Below, piece by piece: positions 20,306 through 30,400 of a DNA stretch of 64,000 nucleotides. Positions within the stretch are counted from its first letter, which is position 1. Each line of letters begins with the position of its first letter. The notes beneath the pieces were generated by a model that saw nothing but the letters and a program-made list of their open reading frames with translations, did no database searches and was not told where the DNA came from. Source of the DNA: Phoma sp. XZ068 (Eukaryota; Ascomycota; Dothideomycetes; Pleosporales; Didymellaceae); contig RBKR01000024.1 in NCBI GenBank assembly GCA_004835665.1, positions 186,001-250,000 on the forward strand, in the 5' to 3' direction. The position numbers and the translations under genes were made by a program.

Positions 20306-22434
20306 CCGTGCACGGACTCGTGATGCGCATGGACGCGTGATGCGCACCCAACCACTTTTGACCCCCAGATAAAAGTGAGGCTATTGAGCCACACACAAAC
20401 GCGATCATCACGAGAAAAGCTGGTGGATTAATCTATTGACTATTGCGCACATTTTGACGATCTCATTTTGTACGTAGGCTTGGTGTAGCGACCGCTCTTG
20501 GTCTTGACAGGTGGTGGTGGTGGGGACGGCTTATGAGCAACCTGCCGACTGCGCACACCACCACGACCACGACGCTTCGTTACTTTTGACTGCAATTGCT
20601 GTGAGGCCTTGCCTGTAGCCTGTTTAGGCAATTGGATACTTTTTCCAGCGTCGCGAAGCGCTTTTGCAGCTGCTCTGGCTGCCTTGCGAGCGTCGATTTG
20701 AGCGCGCTCTTCAGCACGCTTCTGAGCGCGCTCTTCTGCTACCCTCTCTCTCTCTGCACGCTTCTGCTCTTGCTCTTTGACCTTAAGCAGCTTATTTTGG
20801 TGTTGAATTCCACGCCTGGTAGTCTTAGCAGCGTCTTCTTCTAATTTCCGCTGCTCAATTGCCTTAAGCTCTTGTTCAGCTCGCTCTTTCGCACTTGGGC
20901 TGTTCAAAACAGCTCCACCTTGCACGTTAGGGTCAGTAGGTTGCAAAGGCAGTACTTTCTTCTTCTTCCTCTTCTTCTTATTAACTGATAAGGCCTCTTC
21001 AAGGCCCTCTACCTTGTGCTTATATAGCTCTAATTGCACATGGAGTTGGTGGAAGGCCTGGTCAACTGCTGCAGCGGTACCAGGTTGATCACTTGCCCGC
21101 TCACGCCTTAACAGCCTCTGCGTCTTCAGATAACTAGGTGAACTAGGTGCTGGCTGAAGCTTTGATGGCTCTGGAGTCGTGCTAGGTGACTGAGGTGGTG
21201 GTGTTTTGAACCCGATCGAGTATAACGTCAGCGTTGAGTGGGTAGATTCCAGTGCACTCAAAGGCTCGCTTGACCAACGCCTCAGTGAAGGTACTCTTCC
21301 AGGCCGCCCAGAAAATAGAGAAGAAGTCGCTCTGATTGACTGGGCACCAGCCTAGTGTGGTGTGGTTGCGACGAAGGAGCTCTTTGGAGTAGTTTGACGC
21401 CAGCGATTTGAAGCACACCACATCGAGCGGCTGAAGCGTGTGGGTAGCGTGCGGAGGGAAGATAAGCAGCAGAATCCTGTGGTTATGAGCGTAATCGATG
21501 AAGGCCTTCGTCACGTGGCTGCCGTGCCCGTCAAGGATAAGTAACCTGTACTTCCCCCGAGCCTTGACCGTAGTATAGCGATCAAACACCTGTTGCAACC
21601 ACGCCAAACCCAAATCGTCGTTCGTCCATCCATTATGTGAGACGCCGAAGTGGATAGAGTGCTTATCGGCATCGATTTCGCGTACCCAGCTTTGCTGTAC
21701 CGTGAGTGATGGTGAAGGAAATATGACTGCTGGAGGTAAGGTTGACCCATCGCCACATATTGATGCCAGCACCGTCACCCATTTTCTGTTGCCGTCGTGC
21801 GATGACTGCTTATACTGTTTAAGCCCATAGAGCTCCTTATCAAAGATTCTGACGCTCTTTCCAATCACTCCAATCATGAAGCCCTTCTCATCCATGTTGT
21901 ACGTGTTCTCCGCCTCTACCTCATGCTCGTCGATTTTACCGTGCAAAAGAGTGAAGTACAGGCGGTACTTCTCACTAGAATCAGCCTCGTGGCGGCTGGT
22001 TTCCATAGGTGTTGTCCAGGCCGTAATAAGCGTGTCGTGGTTGCGATGAAGGAAGCGCGTCACCCATCGATCGCTTGGCGCCCAAGCACACAAGGGAGGG
22101 ACTATATTTATAATCATCTGCCTTGTAGGCATTAAGTGTCTCTCTGTGAGTCCTCTGATGTACTGTACAACCTCTACCTCATCGCGTGGGTGTAGCAGTC
22201 GTTGGGAAGATGCCTTGGTTGCATGGCTGACGACTTCACAACGGTGTTGACGCGTCAACGTTGAGCGACAACAACTGTGTTTTTTAGAAAGAGCTGTATA
22301 TGAAAAATGTTCTCCAGGCTTCAAACTATCTAGCTCTTCAAGGGCTTCCTCTAACGGCATCGTGGTGTTGAGGTATGGGGGTGCAAACGACGCGTCAAAA
22401 GTTGGTGGGGTGCGCATCACGAGTCCGTGCACGG
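20306..22434 (-). mobile_element. Fot1/pogo-type transposon B, full length (2129 bp)
   Basis: TA at 20304-20305 and 22435-22436. The TIRs begin CCGTGCACGGACTCGTGATG at both ends; the first 26 bp match, after which the left end has an extra GGACGCGTGATGCGCA-type segment. Both ends share the CACCCCACCAACTTTT-type inner block seen in A and C. The length is almost the same as A2 (2128 bp). It is related to but clearly distinct from A. Nearly intact, with a single frameshift in the transposase. It inserted ~107 bp upstream of the GT34 start codon. Confidence 0.9.
20440..22360 (-). pseudogene. pogo/Fot1 transposase of element B, one frameshift
   Basis: ATG 22360 (MPLEEALEELDSLKPGEHFSY) opens a psq-type HTH (KKHSCCRSTLTRQHR), a CENP-B-like HTH (DEVEVVQYIRGLTERHLMPTR), then the DDE core: NTYNMDEKGFMIG, ILDGHGSHVTKAF and LQPLDVVCFKSLA. 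After INADVILDR-type sequence (LNADVILDR) the frame slips by one base in a GGG run near 21211. The rest, a Lys/Arg/Glu-rich coiled coil of ~250 residues ending KCAQ, continues in the next frame to TAG 20440. Apart from that one extra G the gene would encode ~640 aa. No RIP-type stops are present, unlike A1-A3. Confidence 0.85.
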
Positions 22435-22542
22435 TATGCTGCAAGCTGCAAGGGATGTGCGCTTCCGAGCTGTCCTCCCCTCCAGAAGTTAGCGTTCCAC
22501 TGCAACCACTGCGAAATGTAGCGAGTGCCTCCAGCCGTCAAG

Positions 22543-23469
22543 ATGCTTGTCCGCGCTCCAAAGATTCCGCCGGCCTTGCTGTCCCTCCTCGTCTTCCTTG
22601 CGTTCTTCGGATGGCAGCTCAGCCAGGGCACTTCCCATGAAGAAGGCGCTGTGGACATGTCGCCTGTGCCTGCCGAAGCTGCTGAAGCTGCTGAAACAAC
22701 CGACGAGAAGACGACGCCTCGTATCGCAATCATGACATTTGTCACTGAAGAGCGGTCATACCATCATCTCTCGCTCAAGAGCAAGGACCGTAAGACAACC
22801 CACACTACGCGCTCGGACGAAGCTGATCTAAAGGCTACAGACTACGCTCGTCGCCATGGCTACGACTTCATTGTTGACTACAAATCGCACACCGACCGCG
22901 CCGTCATCTTTTGGAAATACAACATGGCCGAGCGTCTTATCAAGACCGGCAGATATGACTGGATATGGTGGCTCGATTTTGATACTCTGATCACGAACAC
23001 GGACATCAAGCTCACGGACATAATCGAGGAGGAGCTCAAGAACGTCACCAACCCAGATGCCATTGATTACCTCACTACTCATGATTGCAATGGCTACAAC
23101 TCTGGATCCTTCCTCGTCCGTGGCCACGAGCGGTCGCTCACGCTGATACACGACTCCTTTGCCATTCACGACGAAGCGAAGAAGAAGGATAAACAAATGA
23201 GTGAGCAGGATGCTACAGTGCAGCTGCTCAAGGACGATAAGGCTATGGCTGAGACTGTGCATCAGGTGCCTCAGTGGAAGTTGAACGCATTCCCACAGGA
23301 AATTTCATGCTTCGATGACTCGCAAAAAGTGTGGGAACACGGCACTTTCGTTATACACTTTGCTGGGGCTTGGGCACACGTGAAGGGCGACGACCCTACC
23401 GGCCAACTTATGAAGAAGTACGAGCACGATATCATTTGGGGTGATTGGAAGGAGTTCTACGACCAGTAA
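22543..23469 (+). CDS. GT34 glycosyltransferase (GMA12/MNN10 family), type II Golgi protein
   Basis: ATG 22543 gives 308 aa ending WKEFYDQ. A short basic N-terminus precedes one membrane helix (ALLSLLVFLAFFGWQL, residues ~8-26), then a Ser/Ala/Glu stem. The catalytic domain has RIAIMTFVTEE, HGYDFIVDY, FWKYNMAERLI, YDWIWWLDFDTLI (the DxD metal site) and DCNGYNSGSFLVRG, the GMA12/MNN10 pattern. Family members transfer galactose or mannose to glycans in the Golgi; the substrate here is unknown. It is not the GAG synthase (gtb3 is a large multi-membrane protein). Element B lies ~107 bp upstream and may have replaced part of the promoter. Confidence 0.87.
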   Translation: MLVRAPKIPPALLSLLVFLAFFGWQLSQGTSHEEGAVDMSPVPAEAAEAAETTDEKTTPRIAIMTFVTEERSYHHLSLKSKDRKTTHTTRSDEADLKATDYARRHGYDFIVDYKSHTDRAVIFWKYNMAERLIKTGRYDWIWWLDFDTLITNTDIKLTDIIEEELKNVTNPDAIDYLTTHDCNGYNSGSFLVRGHERSLTLIHDSFAIHDEAKKKDKQMSEQDATVQLLKDDKAMAETVHQVPQWKLNAFPQEISCFDDSQKVWEHGTFVIHFAGAWAHVKGDDPTGQLMKKYEHDIIWGDWKEFYDQ

Positions 23470-24589
23470 ATGATTTTCTATTTGCAGCGTTGGCGCTGAA
23501 GGCGTTCATACCAGTCTGTTGATATCTGTAGTAGACTTTGAGCTTCCACAAGACACCCAAACAGAACCAGCAGTGCGTTTACATTTTGATATGTATGCGA
23601 ACCTAGGCTTCTACATGCTTGGAAGATGGCGCATGGCATCAATTACAACGTTTTGTTACTCTCGAGTGGATACGAGCAATGACAACATAGGCTCCACAGC
23701 AGGTGGTTCGGAATCGGTAATTGAGCGGTCCGCACACGCTTGACTCCACTCGTTGCCTCGAGGCATCTGCCTAACGCGATTACACGTCGTATGCCGATCC
23801 ACGTCTGTGTTCGTGAGAGCAGCAAATTGGCTTGTCATGCTCATGTCGGCGCAGAACGCGCCTGTTGGGCAAGGACAACGCAACAGTACGATGCTGTACA
23901 AGGAATCACATCCCCGCCAACACGATGTGATTGAATTATGGAGAAATCTGGAGCTACTTGAGATCCAGCGGGTCTTGGTGGTGGAACAGCATTCCTTCTG
24001 CTGGAGTCAGGTTGGTTGTGGAAATCCCCCCACGGCGCTGCTACACGAAACAAACAGGTGCGGCTCAATGCTGCAGGGGTATCTAGAGGGATCGACATAT
24101 ACGCTTTCCGCATGAACACTACCCGCGATAACGGTGTGCCGTTGGCAAACTTAGGAATAACTCAAGGTTTTGTGCATGTGAAAGGAAAAGGATTGTTGTG
24201 CAATGCAACCAAAGCAAGCGGGACTTCTAAAGAGACACGGTGGAAACTTAGCGTGGTCTATGGACCTGCAGCAGTGACGTATCTCGAGAATCTCGGCGAG
24301 TTCCACGGTGTCTTGTGCAACTTTGATTCGTCCGGAGAAGATAAGTATTATTGTTATTATGTTCTCAGGCGTTCATTGGCACAAGCAGAGGTTTTCGTAC
24401 CAAACCGTCCCAACAGCCTCGAGTAAGTGTTGTCTGCATCCGACCCAGTTTTCCTAGAGCCGTCGTCTTGTCGAAATGAACATCGTAGATCGGGGACCTT
24501 TATATGGAAGTCGCCCGCCTGGGCCACACATCTTTCTCCACTGTTCTACTGACTTGCTGGTGATGCATGCGCGTTCGCGAAGGCTCCCC
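23470..24589. other. Intergenic; one doubtful 105-codon frame at 24112-24426
   Basis: The only open frame with an ATG worth noting starts at 24112 (MNTTRDNGVPLANLG) and ends at TAA 24424. It has no recognisable domain and may be chance. Confidence 0.35.
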
Positions 24590-24735
24590 AGCCTCCCCCC
24601 CATGTCACCACCCGCCACGGCCGCAACGTCACACTTCCAAGTAAATATCGATAGGCAAAGTTGTTTCTATTGGTCTATAGAACACTCCACCAAAACGTCT
24701 TGTGATAATAGCTGTTGTGTGTGGCTTAATATTGT
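24590..24735 (+). mobile_element. Diverged 3' end of a pogo element related to A
   Basis: Resembles the 3' end of element A: a CCACGGCCGCAA block, then GGCAAAGTTGTT, CTATAGAACACTCCACCAAAA, TTGTGATAATA and GTGTGTGGCTTAAT in the same order as 38085-38195. The TIR itself is absent. A short dead relic. Confidence 0.55.
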
Positions 24736-25059
24736 AAGCTGCGCTACTGCAGTGCTTACTTCATTCCTCCACTACATCTGAGCTGCATCGTCACTCTTCT
24801 TCAAGGAACACAACCAACACTCTTGATACGACCACCCCATGCTTACAAAGTGTAATTAGCCCTATACACGATGCCCTGCGCATCCAAGGTACACTAAGCG
24901 TATCAAATGTTAGCCAGGAGTCGTTGCGAAGTGCAACGTCAGGAATAAGATTTTGGCATTTAAAGAACATCGAAGGCTTTACAGCATCCAGACTGCGGAG
25001 CAGTCACGCTTGCTATACTGAATCAACCGATGTGACGATGCGGGAAAAGAGCAGGTACG

Positions 25060-25386
25060 GTGGCGGCTACCGTGAAAACCGGAACAAGGCTAGAGGACAG
25101 ATGGACGAGGCACGTGGGTGATGGTTATTCATCGCAACTTCATCGTGTGACCTTGCGCCCCACTACTGTACCGGTAGTCGGGTCCAGTAACCTTCGTACG
25201 CAGAACCGAACATTCCGCACTTCCCCCGAGACCACCGTTCGCACGGTCTACAGAAATCGACACGGAGAGAAGATCATGTTCAGTCCATGTAATCCACCTC
25301 CAGGCTACACCTTTGTGGCCGCTGGCAATATCTTCCTTACTCGGCGCTGTCGCAAACTTGCCCGGATACTAGATGCTGTCTATTGA
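25060..25386 (+). pseudogene. Possible DUF2293-like C-terminal fragment
   Basis: The frame ends with NPPPGYTFVAAGNIFLTRRC before a TGA. This recalls the PPGYxFVPxGDVYVTRxCRK signature of the fungal DUF2293 family. The head of the frame lacks an ATG and the first ~60 residues are not family-like, so this is likely a fragment. Named from motif memory only. Confidence 0.35.
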
Positions 25387-25592
25387 CCCAAGAGTCGGAA
25401 GAGGCATGCTACCGTAAAGTGAGCATGTATGGGCGGCGCTGTCTGAGCGTATCAATGTTGCACATTCCTCAGCAATCTCGGTATGCACATGACGACATTA
25501 ACCTCGATCAATCGACGAAAGAAAAGCCACATAAGAGCTTTATGACCCCTAACCGAAGTTAAGTGCACTGGAATTCGACGCAGGTTTCAAAA

Positions 25593-26601
25593 ATGATTCT
25601 TTCATCTGTGATCACTCGTTTCTTGTTCGAACTGCTTATTCTCACTTCTCTTACATCTGCAGCATTGATATGCGGGAGCATTGGTTATCACAATGTGTTA
25701 ACCTCACACATAATCACGCGTTAACCCCGCGCTGCTGCCTATCGCTGCCTACTGTAACGCGTCACCTATCCATCAGACTCACCAGTATATCTTACTAGCT
25801 AGATACCTTCATTAGCAAAAAACCCAGTCTCTCATCTTCTCCACACCATCATCCTTAGACAATGGAACGAATCTCTCCTACTTCATGGGCAATTTCTTCT
25901 ACAAGGGCCCGACATCGTTCACTTTGTGTGCTGAATATTGCAAGCAAGATCTAAGATGCGAAAGTTTTCGATATTCGTACTGGGGTGACGCCAATGCGCA
26001 GTATTGCGAATTCTTCAACTCAAGCCTGTGAGTGCGTCAACGTTTAGCCCGGCCAGTCCTTGAGCTGACCACAAACACCAGGGACGGAAACTTCACGGCT
26101 GATCCAGACTCTCCTTACTACTACTACGATATTGGGTGTGGCTTCCCGCCGTTTGTACAACCGGTTACCGTGACTTCTATCTCGACGCTTACTGTTACCA
26201 ATGCTGTTACGTCGTCGAGGATTTCTACCATAACGGCACTTGTCACAACAACATCGACGCTGCCAGCGGTAACAAGAACGTCTACCGTGTCTGCAGCAAC
26301 TGTAACAACGACACAGACAGTGTCCACAGCTTCGACAATAACACAGACGGTAGCAGAGCGGATCCGAACAGTCACCGTCTTGGCCACCGCTACGGCCACC
26401 GCTACAGTTACAGCCCCGGCCACAGGGACGGAAAGGGCGCCGGCTTCAACGGTGACTTTGATAAGGGTCTCAACGACAACAAGAACAACAACAACGGCGG
26501 TGACAAATTTCATAACGGTGACGGCCATCAGTGTCACTACCGCTACCAGGATTTGTAACGCCAACACGAAGCTATTAAGCAACTGCGGAGCGACGCTGTG
26601 A
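25593..26601 (+). pseudogene. Secreted Apple/PAN-like, Thr-rich protein gene, disrupted by a solo LTR
   Basis: ATG 25593 opens a signal peptide (FLFELLILTSLTSAALICG). After 34 codons (GSIGYHN) a solo LTR interrupts at 25696. Beyond its CAATG duplication the frame resumes exactly (NGTNLSYFMGNFFYKG) with a Cys pattern like Apple/PAN domains: CAEYCKQDLRCESFRYSYW and QYCEFF. A GTGAGT...CACCAG intron (26029-26084) leads to FTADPDSPYYYYDIGCGFPP and then ~120 residues of Thr/Val/Ser repeats (TVTTTQTVSTAST) typical of heavily O-glycosylated wall proteins. The LTR plus duplication adds 169 bp, not a multiple of three, and has stops, so the gene is broken unless the LTR is spliced out. Confidence 0.75.
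25696..25859 (+). mobile_element. Solo LTR, family L164 copy 2
   Basis: 164 bp, TGTTAACC to CCTTAGA, flanked by CAATG at 25691-25695 and 25860-25864. Closely similar to 10579-10742 over the whole length, for example CACGCGTTAACCCCGCGCTG in both. Confidence 0.88.
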
Positions 26602-26840
26602 CTGACGCCGACTACAAGCTAGCCATTTATTTTCCAACGCATGAAGAAGCCGAATGATGCCTTGAAGTTCAGCTTCCACGATGATTACTTTCCTTCACTT
26701 GAGCGCTTTTGACCATCATTTCGTTGGTCGATGCTTCCCTATCTATAGCATTCTGGGCATTTGGGCGAATGATATCGTGGGATAGATTAGCCAACGCGTG
26801 CAGAGTTTATTTATCTATTTATATTTATTTATTCCTTGAA

Positions 26841-29687
26841 GGCTGCTGAGATTTGTCCCCAAGGTTTTGAGATTTGTCCCCAAGATGAGATTTGTCCCCA
26901 ACGCTAGCTACATGTATCTACTAGTGCAGAAATTAATTACAGCACATTAGGAACAACAATACTTGGCTGCCTTGGGTAATTTGTAGTAGCTACTTTGTTC
27001 TATTGCAGTTCGCTTCTATTGTCGTCGAGTTCTCTTACGTGGGCCGAGATCCTTCCAAGCCTCTGAAGCTGTCGCTGCTGCTGCACGCTTGGGACGCTGT
27101 CTAGGCTCATCCTGAGGCTTAACAAGTGCATTCTGCGCATCAACTTGCGCGAATCTCTGAGAGTAGAAAGCATCCGTATCTCCAAAGTGATAGTTCCACG
27201 CCATTATAGGGGTGCAGGAGGCGAACAGCCCTTCCGTAGCCAGGGCCATATTCCGCGCTTCTACCAGCTCCGCAGGATCCTCCTCCTACCTGTCTCTGCC
27301 AAAAAGTTGGTAGCTGACATCATGTCGTTGCACTGATATAGAACGGGTTGAGACTGTCGACCTGCAATGTCCGCTAGGAACTCCTCCAACGACGGAGGTT
27401 GCCAGACAGGAGGCGAAGCCATGGTTACTGACACAGCTACAGCTACAGGCGGAGACGAACGAAGACAAGTGGGAGGAGGTAAAGGAGCAAGGGCTGGGAT
27501 CGAAACAGATATACAGGTGGTCATAGGACCCGCACCTGGTGCAGATGTAGGAATCGAAACAGTGACAGAAGTGCTGACTTGCTGCAGAGCTTCAGCAAGT
27601 GTTTGGCCTTCGTGTTGATGGCGAGGTTGAAAGCGAGGAACAGAAGGGGCACGTGTCGTTCAAAAGCTGATGGGTCTCTGCGAGTCGATGCTTCCTTCCT
27701 CCTCGGCGCACCTCTTGTTTGAGCAGTGAGCGGCTCCAGGACGGACTGGTACGATGTAGAAGATGAGCGTAGCGACGGCCCATTCTCGCGTTGATAACGC
27801 CAATGATCATCATAGAGATGATTTAGACGTAGCGTTGATCTAGCGGCCATCACGTCTTGCAGCGTATGGCGACAGGGAAGACCGTTCGTTTTCTCGAAAA
27901 GACCCGAACAAGGATGCCCGCCCCGACGTTGCCTCTGCTCTTTGTGACGCAACAAATCTTGTTGCCTGATGCGCTCGATGGCTGGTGGAGTAAGGATGTC
28001 ATGGATCCCAGGAGGTAGGAAGGGCATGGACTCGAGCTTGTGCTGAAACTTGGTTCTGTGCTTAGAAGATGCAATCTCCTTTGCGTATTTGCTGTGTTGA
28101 CTCTTGACCATCTGTTCGATCCTCGCGACGACACGGAGCAAGTCGCCTGTTGAAGTCATAAGATAGTCCTTCAAGACCTTGTGCATGCCCTCAACAGGTG
28201 AGCTTGTGATTGTGTTGTAGTGTCGGTGATGGGAGGTCCAGGCCGCTGCCCACTCTGTGCGTGTTAGGTATTGGTTTTCTTGCAGGTACCTGCAAAGCTC
28301 CAGCTGGCGATGTCTTTGAGCAAATCGTTCCATTTGAATTGGAACTCTAACGGTCTCTTGGCGTAGACAAGCTGCCCTAATTAGCCTAAGGTTATTTGAT
28401 CTGAAAACGAGATGCTTTAGAGCGCTCTTAACGTTGAAGGCCAGTGTACCTGAGTCCAGCGTTTCATGAATGAGGCCCTCTATTCAGCGATCCTCTGCTT
28501 CTGCTCTTTTGTCACACCATCAACGTCTCGCCACGTTTGTTGCGCCTTTGTCTGAACGTTCTTGTTGATGTGCCATACGCACAAGAGCTGAGGAACTCTC
28601 GGAAGGAGCGAGCGCGCTGACATCTTCAAAGCTTCTTCCTGATCGCTAATAAACACACGCGGTTGTTGCACGCCAGTCTTGCGGAGGAAATTCGCGATCG
28701 CCCAATGGTAATCTGCATGCGTCTCGTTGCTGAGAAAGCAGAAGCCCGCAGAGGAGAACGTCTGCAGATTAGTGCAGCCGAGTATGTGCAGCAGAGGGAG
28801 TTTGTACTTGTTGGTTCGATATGTGCAGTCCATCAGCAAGACGTCGGGGTTTGCCAGCAGAAGCTCAACCTGCTTCTGGTGGGCGAAGAAGAGGTTCTGG
28901 ATGCGATTGTTTTCGTCCTTCTTGACGGTAAAGATCCAGTCTGTCGTGGACAGGTCGTCTAGCAGTGTCTCCACTGGGCTTCTCCCATTGAGATGTTTCT
29001 CTCTGATAGCCTTCCTCTCGCTGCGGATATCGGTGGCAGATATCAGTGTGTCCTGATCCTCTCTCTGGATGGCAGCCAGTATCTGCATGGGCCGCACGCC
29101 AGCATGGGTCATTGATTCTAGCACTTCCTTCTGTGCTGGTGTACGCCTGCGATAGACATTGTGCGCACTCGAGTTGATTGACCGGGGATGGTTGTGGTCA
29201 TTGTCCTGTACTTCTAGCTTCCATTGACTGCTGTGCTTTGTTCTGAAGACAACAAGCTTAAAAGGACACCCAGTGGAGCGTGTGCTTGTGCTTAGAACCT
29301 TTGCACTTGACTGGTAGTTGTGTCTGAAACGATCGCAGCGATAGTAATAGCGTGTCTTGACAGTCGAATTGTGAGGCCAACTTCGCTTGAGGACGAAGCC
29401 GTAGCCATGCTGCATGCCATGGGTCTTGAGTGCGATATACGCTTCTTCATATGAGCTGTAAAGCAGATCTGGAGGGGGGGCTATATCTTCCATTCTAGGA
29501 TGCAAAGAGATTGATAAACCACACCTAAATCTTCTTTGTGCTCGGTCTATTGTGAAGACGCGCTGGTGTCGCGACGATTTCGTGCTGGTGAAATACATGC
29601 TAAGCCATGTTGAGCGATTAATTTCCGCTAGCACTGACAAATCTCATCTTGGGGACCTCAAAACCTTGGGGACAAATCTCAGCAGCC
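26841..29687 (-). mobile_element. Mutator-like (MULE) DNA transposon, decayed
   Basis: The ends are inverted repeats starting GGCTGCTGAGATTTGTCCCC at 26841 and, reversed, at 29687. Within the left TIR the block GAGATTTGTCCCCAA occurs three times (26848, 26869, 26886); the right TIR has lost part of the middle one. The 9-bp flanks TTCCTTGAA and ATACTTGAG agree at 6 of 9 positions, as expected for an aged MULE target duplication. It lies between two convergent Thr-rich secreted-protein genes. Confidence 0.82.
27016..29493 (-). pseudogene. MULE transposase with FAR1-like and SWIM zinc-finger regions, broken
   Basis: A likely start is ATG 29493 (MEDIAPPPDLLYSSYEEAY). An N-terminal FAR1/WRKY-GCM1-like DNA-binding region (YYYRCDRFRHNY, STGCPFKLVV, DNDHNHPRS) precedes the MULE core: VLLMDCTYRTNKYKLPLL (first Asp), GFCFLSNETHADYHWAI, RVFISDQEEALKMS (second Asp) and LCVWHINKNV. 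A TAG at 28480 and further stops to about 28380 break the chain. It continues with WAAAWTSHHRHYNTITSSPV and a SWIM finger (CSGLFEKTNGLPCRHTL, 27850-27890), and further slips separate the tail (27524-27016). Similar in layout to fungal Hop-type MULEs. Inactive. Confidence 0.8.
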
Positions 29688-29899
29688 ATACTTGAGTAGG
29701 TTTAGGAGCCTAATTACTTTACGATGACACACCTTCTAACAAGGATAACTTAACAACCACAACTCAGATTGCAATTCAAGAAAATTGTGCGTTTTGCTTG
29801 TGCTGTACTACTCTACCCTCATGTGCCTTAAATGCAAAAACTGTTCCCTTGAAATCTCCTAACCGTACCCGCATATCCTACCTTCATTTAACCCTCGAA

Positions 29900-30359
29900 T
29901 CAAGCCGTAACAGTCATTGTACGAATAGACGTCACGGTCCTCAGAGCAACCGCTGTTGTCGTCCTAAACTTTAAGGTAGTCCACGTCAGAGTCGTCGGAA
30001 CAGTTACACGACTCGTGATTGTTGCAGATACCGTCCGAATATCAGCCGTAGTAATGGTCTGACGAGCCGGTGTTAAAGTAGTGGTAATCGTTGAACTAAC
30101 AATCGACGTCGATGTGATAGTAGTAGGTGTAGTCCTCGTTACAAATTTTGTAATTGTTGTGCGGGAGGCTGGCGGGATTGATGTGGTTGTGATCGTCTCG
30201 GTGGATGTGGTTCTGGACACAGAAGTTCGGATGGAAGTTGATATGACCGTAGCTGTCACTGCTCTTGTTATTGACTGAGTAACTGTCGAGGTTGCGCTCT
30301 TCGTAGTTGAGATGGTGCGTGTAGTTGTAACTGGATCTGGAGTCTCTGTTATCGTTTCC

Positions 30360-30400
<41 letters not shown>

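Noticed and set aside
22543..23469. GT34 gene as the GAG synthase gtb3
   Set aside because: It has one membrane helix and the GMA12/MNN10 pattern; gtb3 is a large multi-membrane glycosyltransferase.
26124..26582. 152-codon minus-strand frame rich in Val
   Set aside because: It is the mirror of the Thr-rich exon; ACx codons read as Val-type codons on the other strand.
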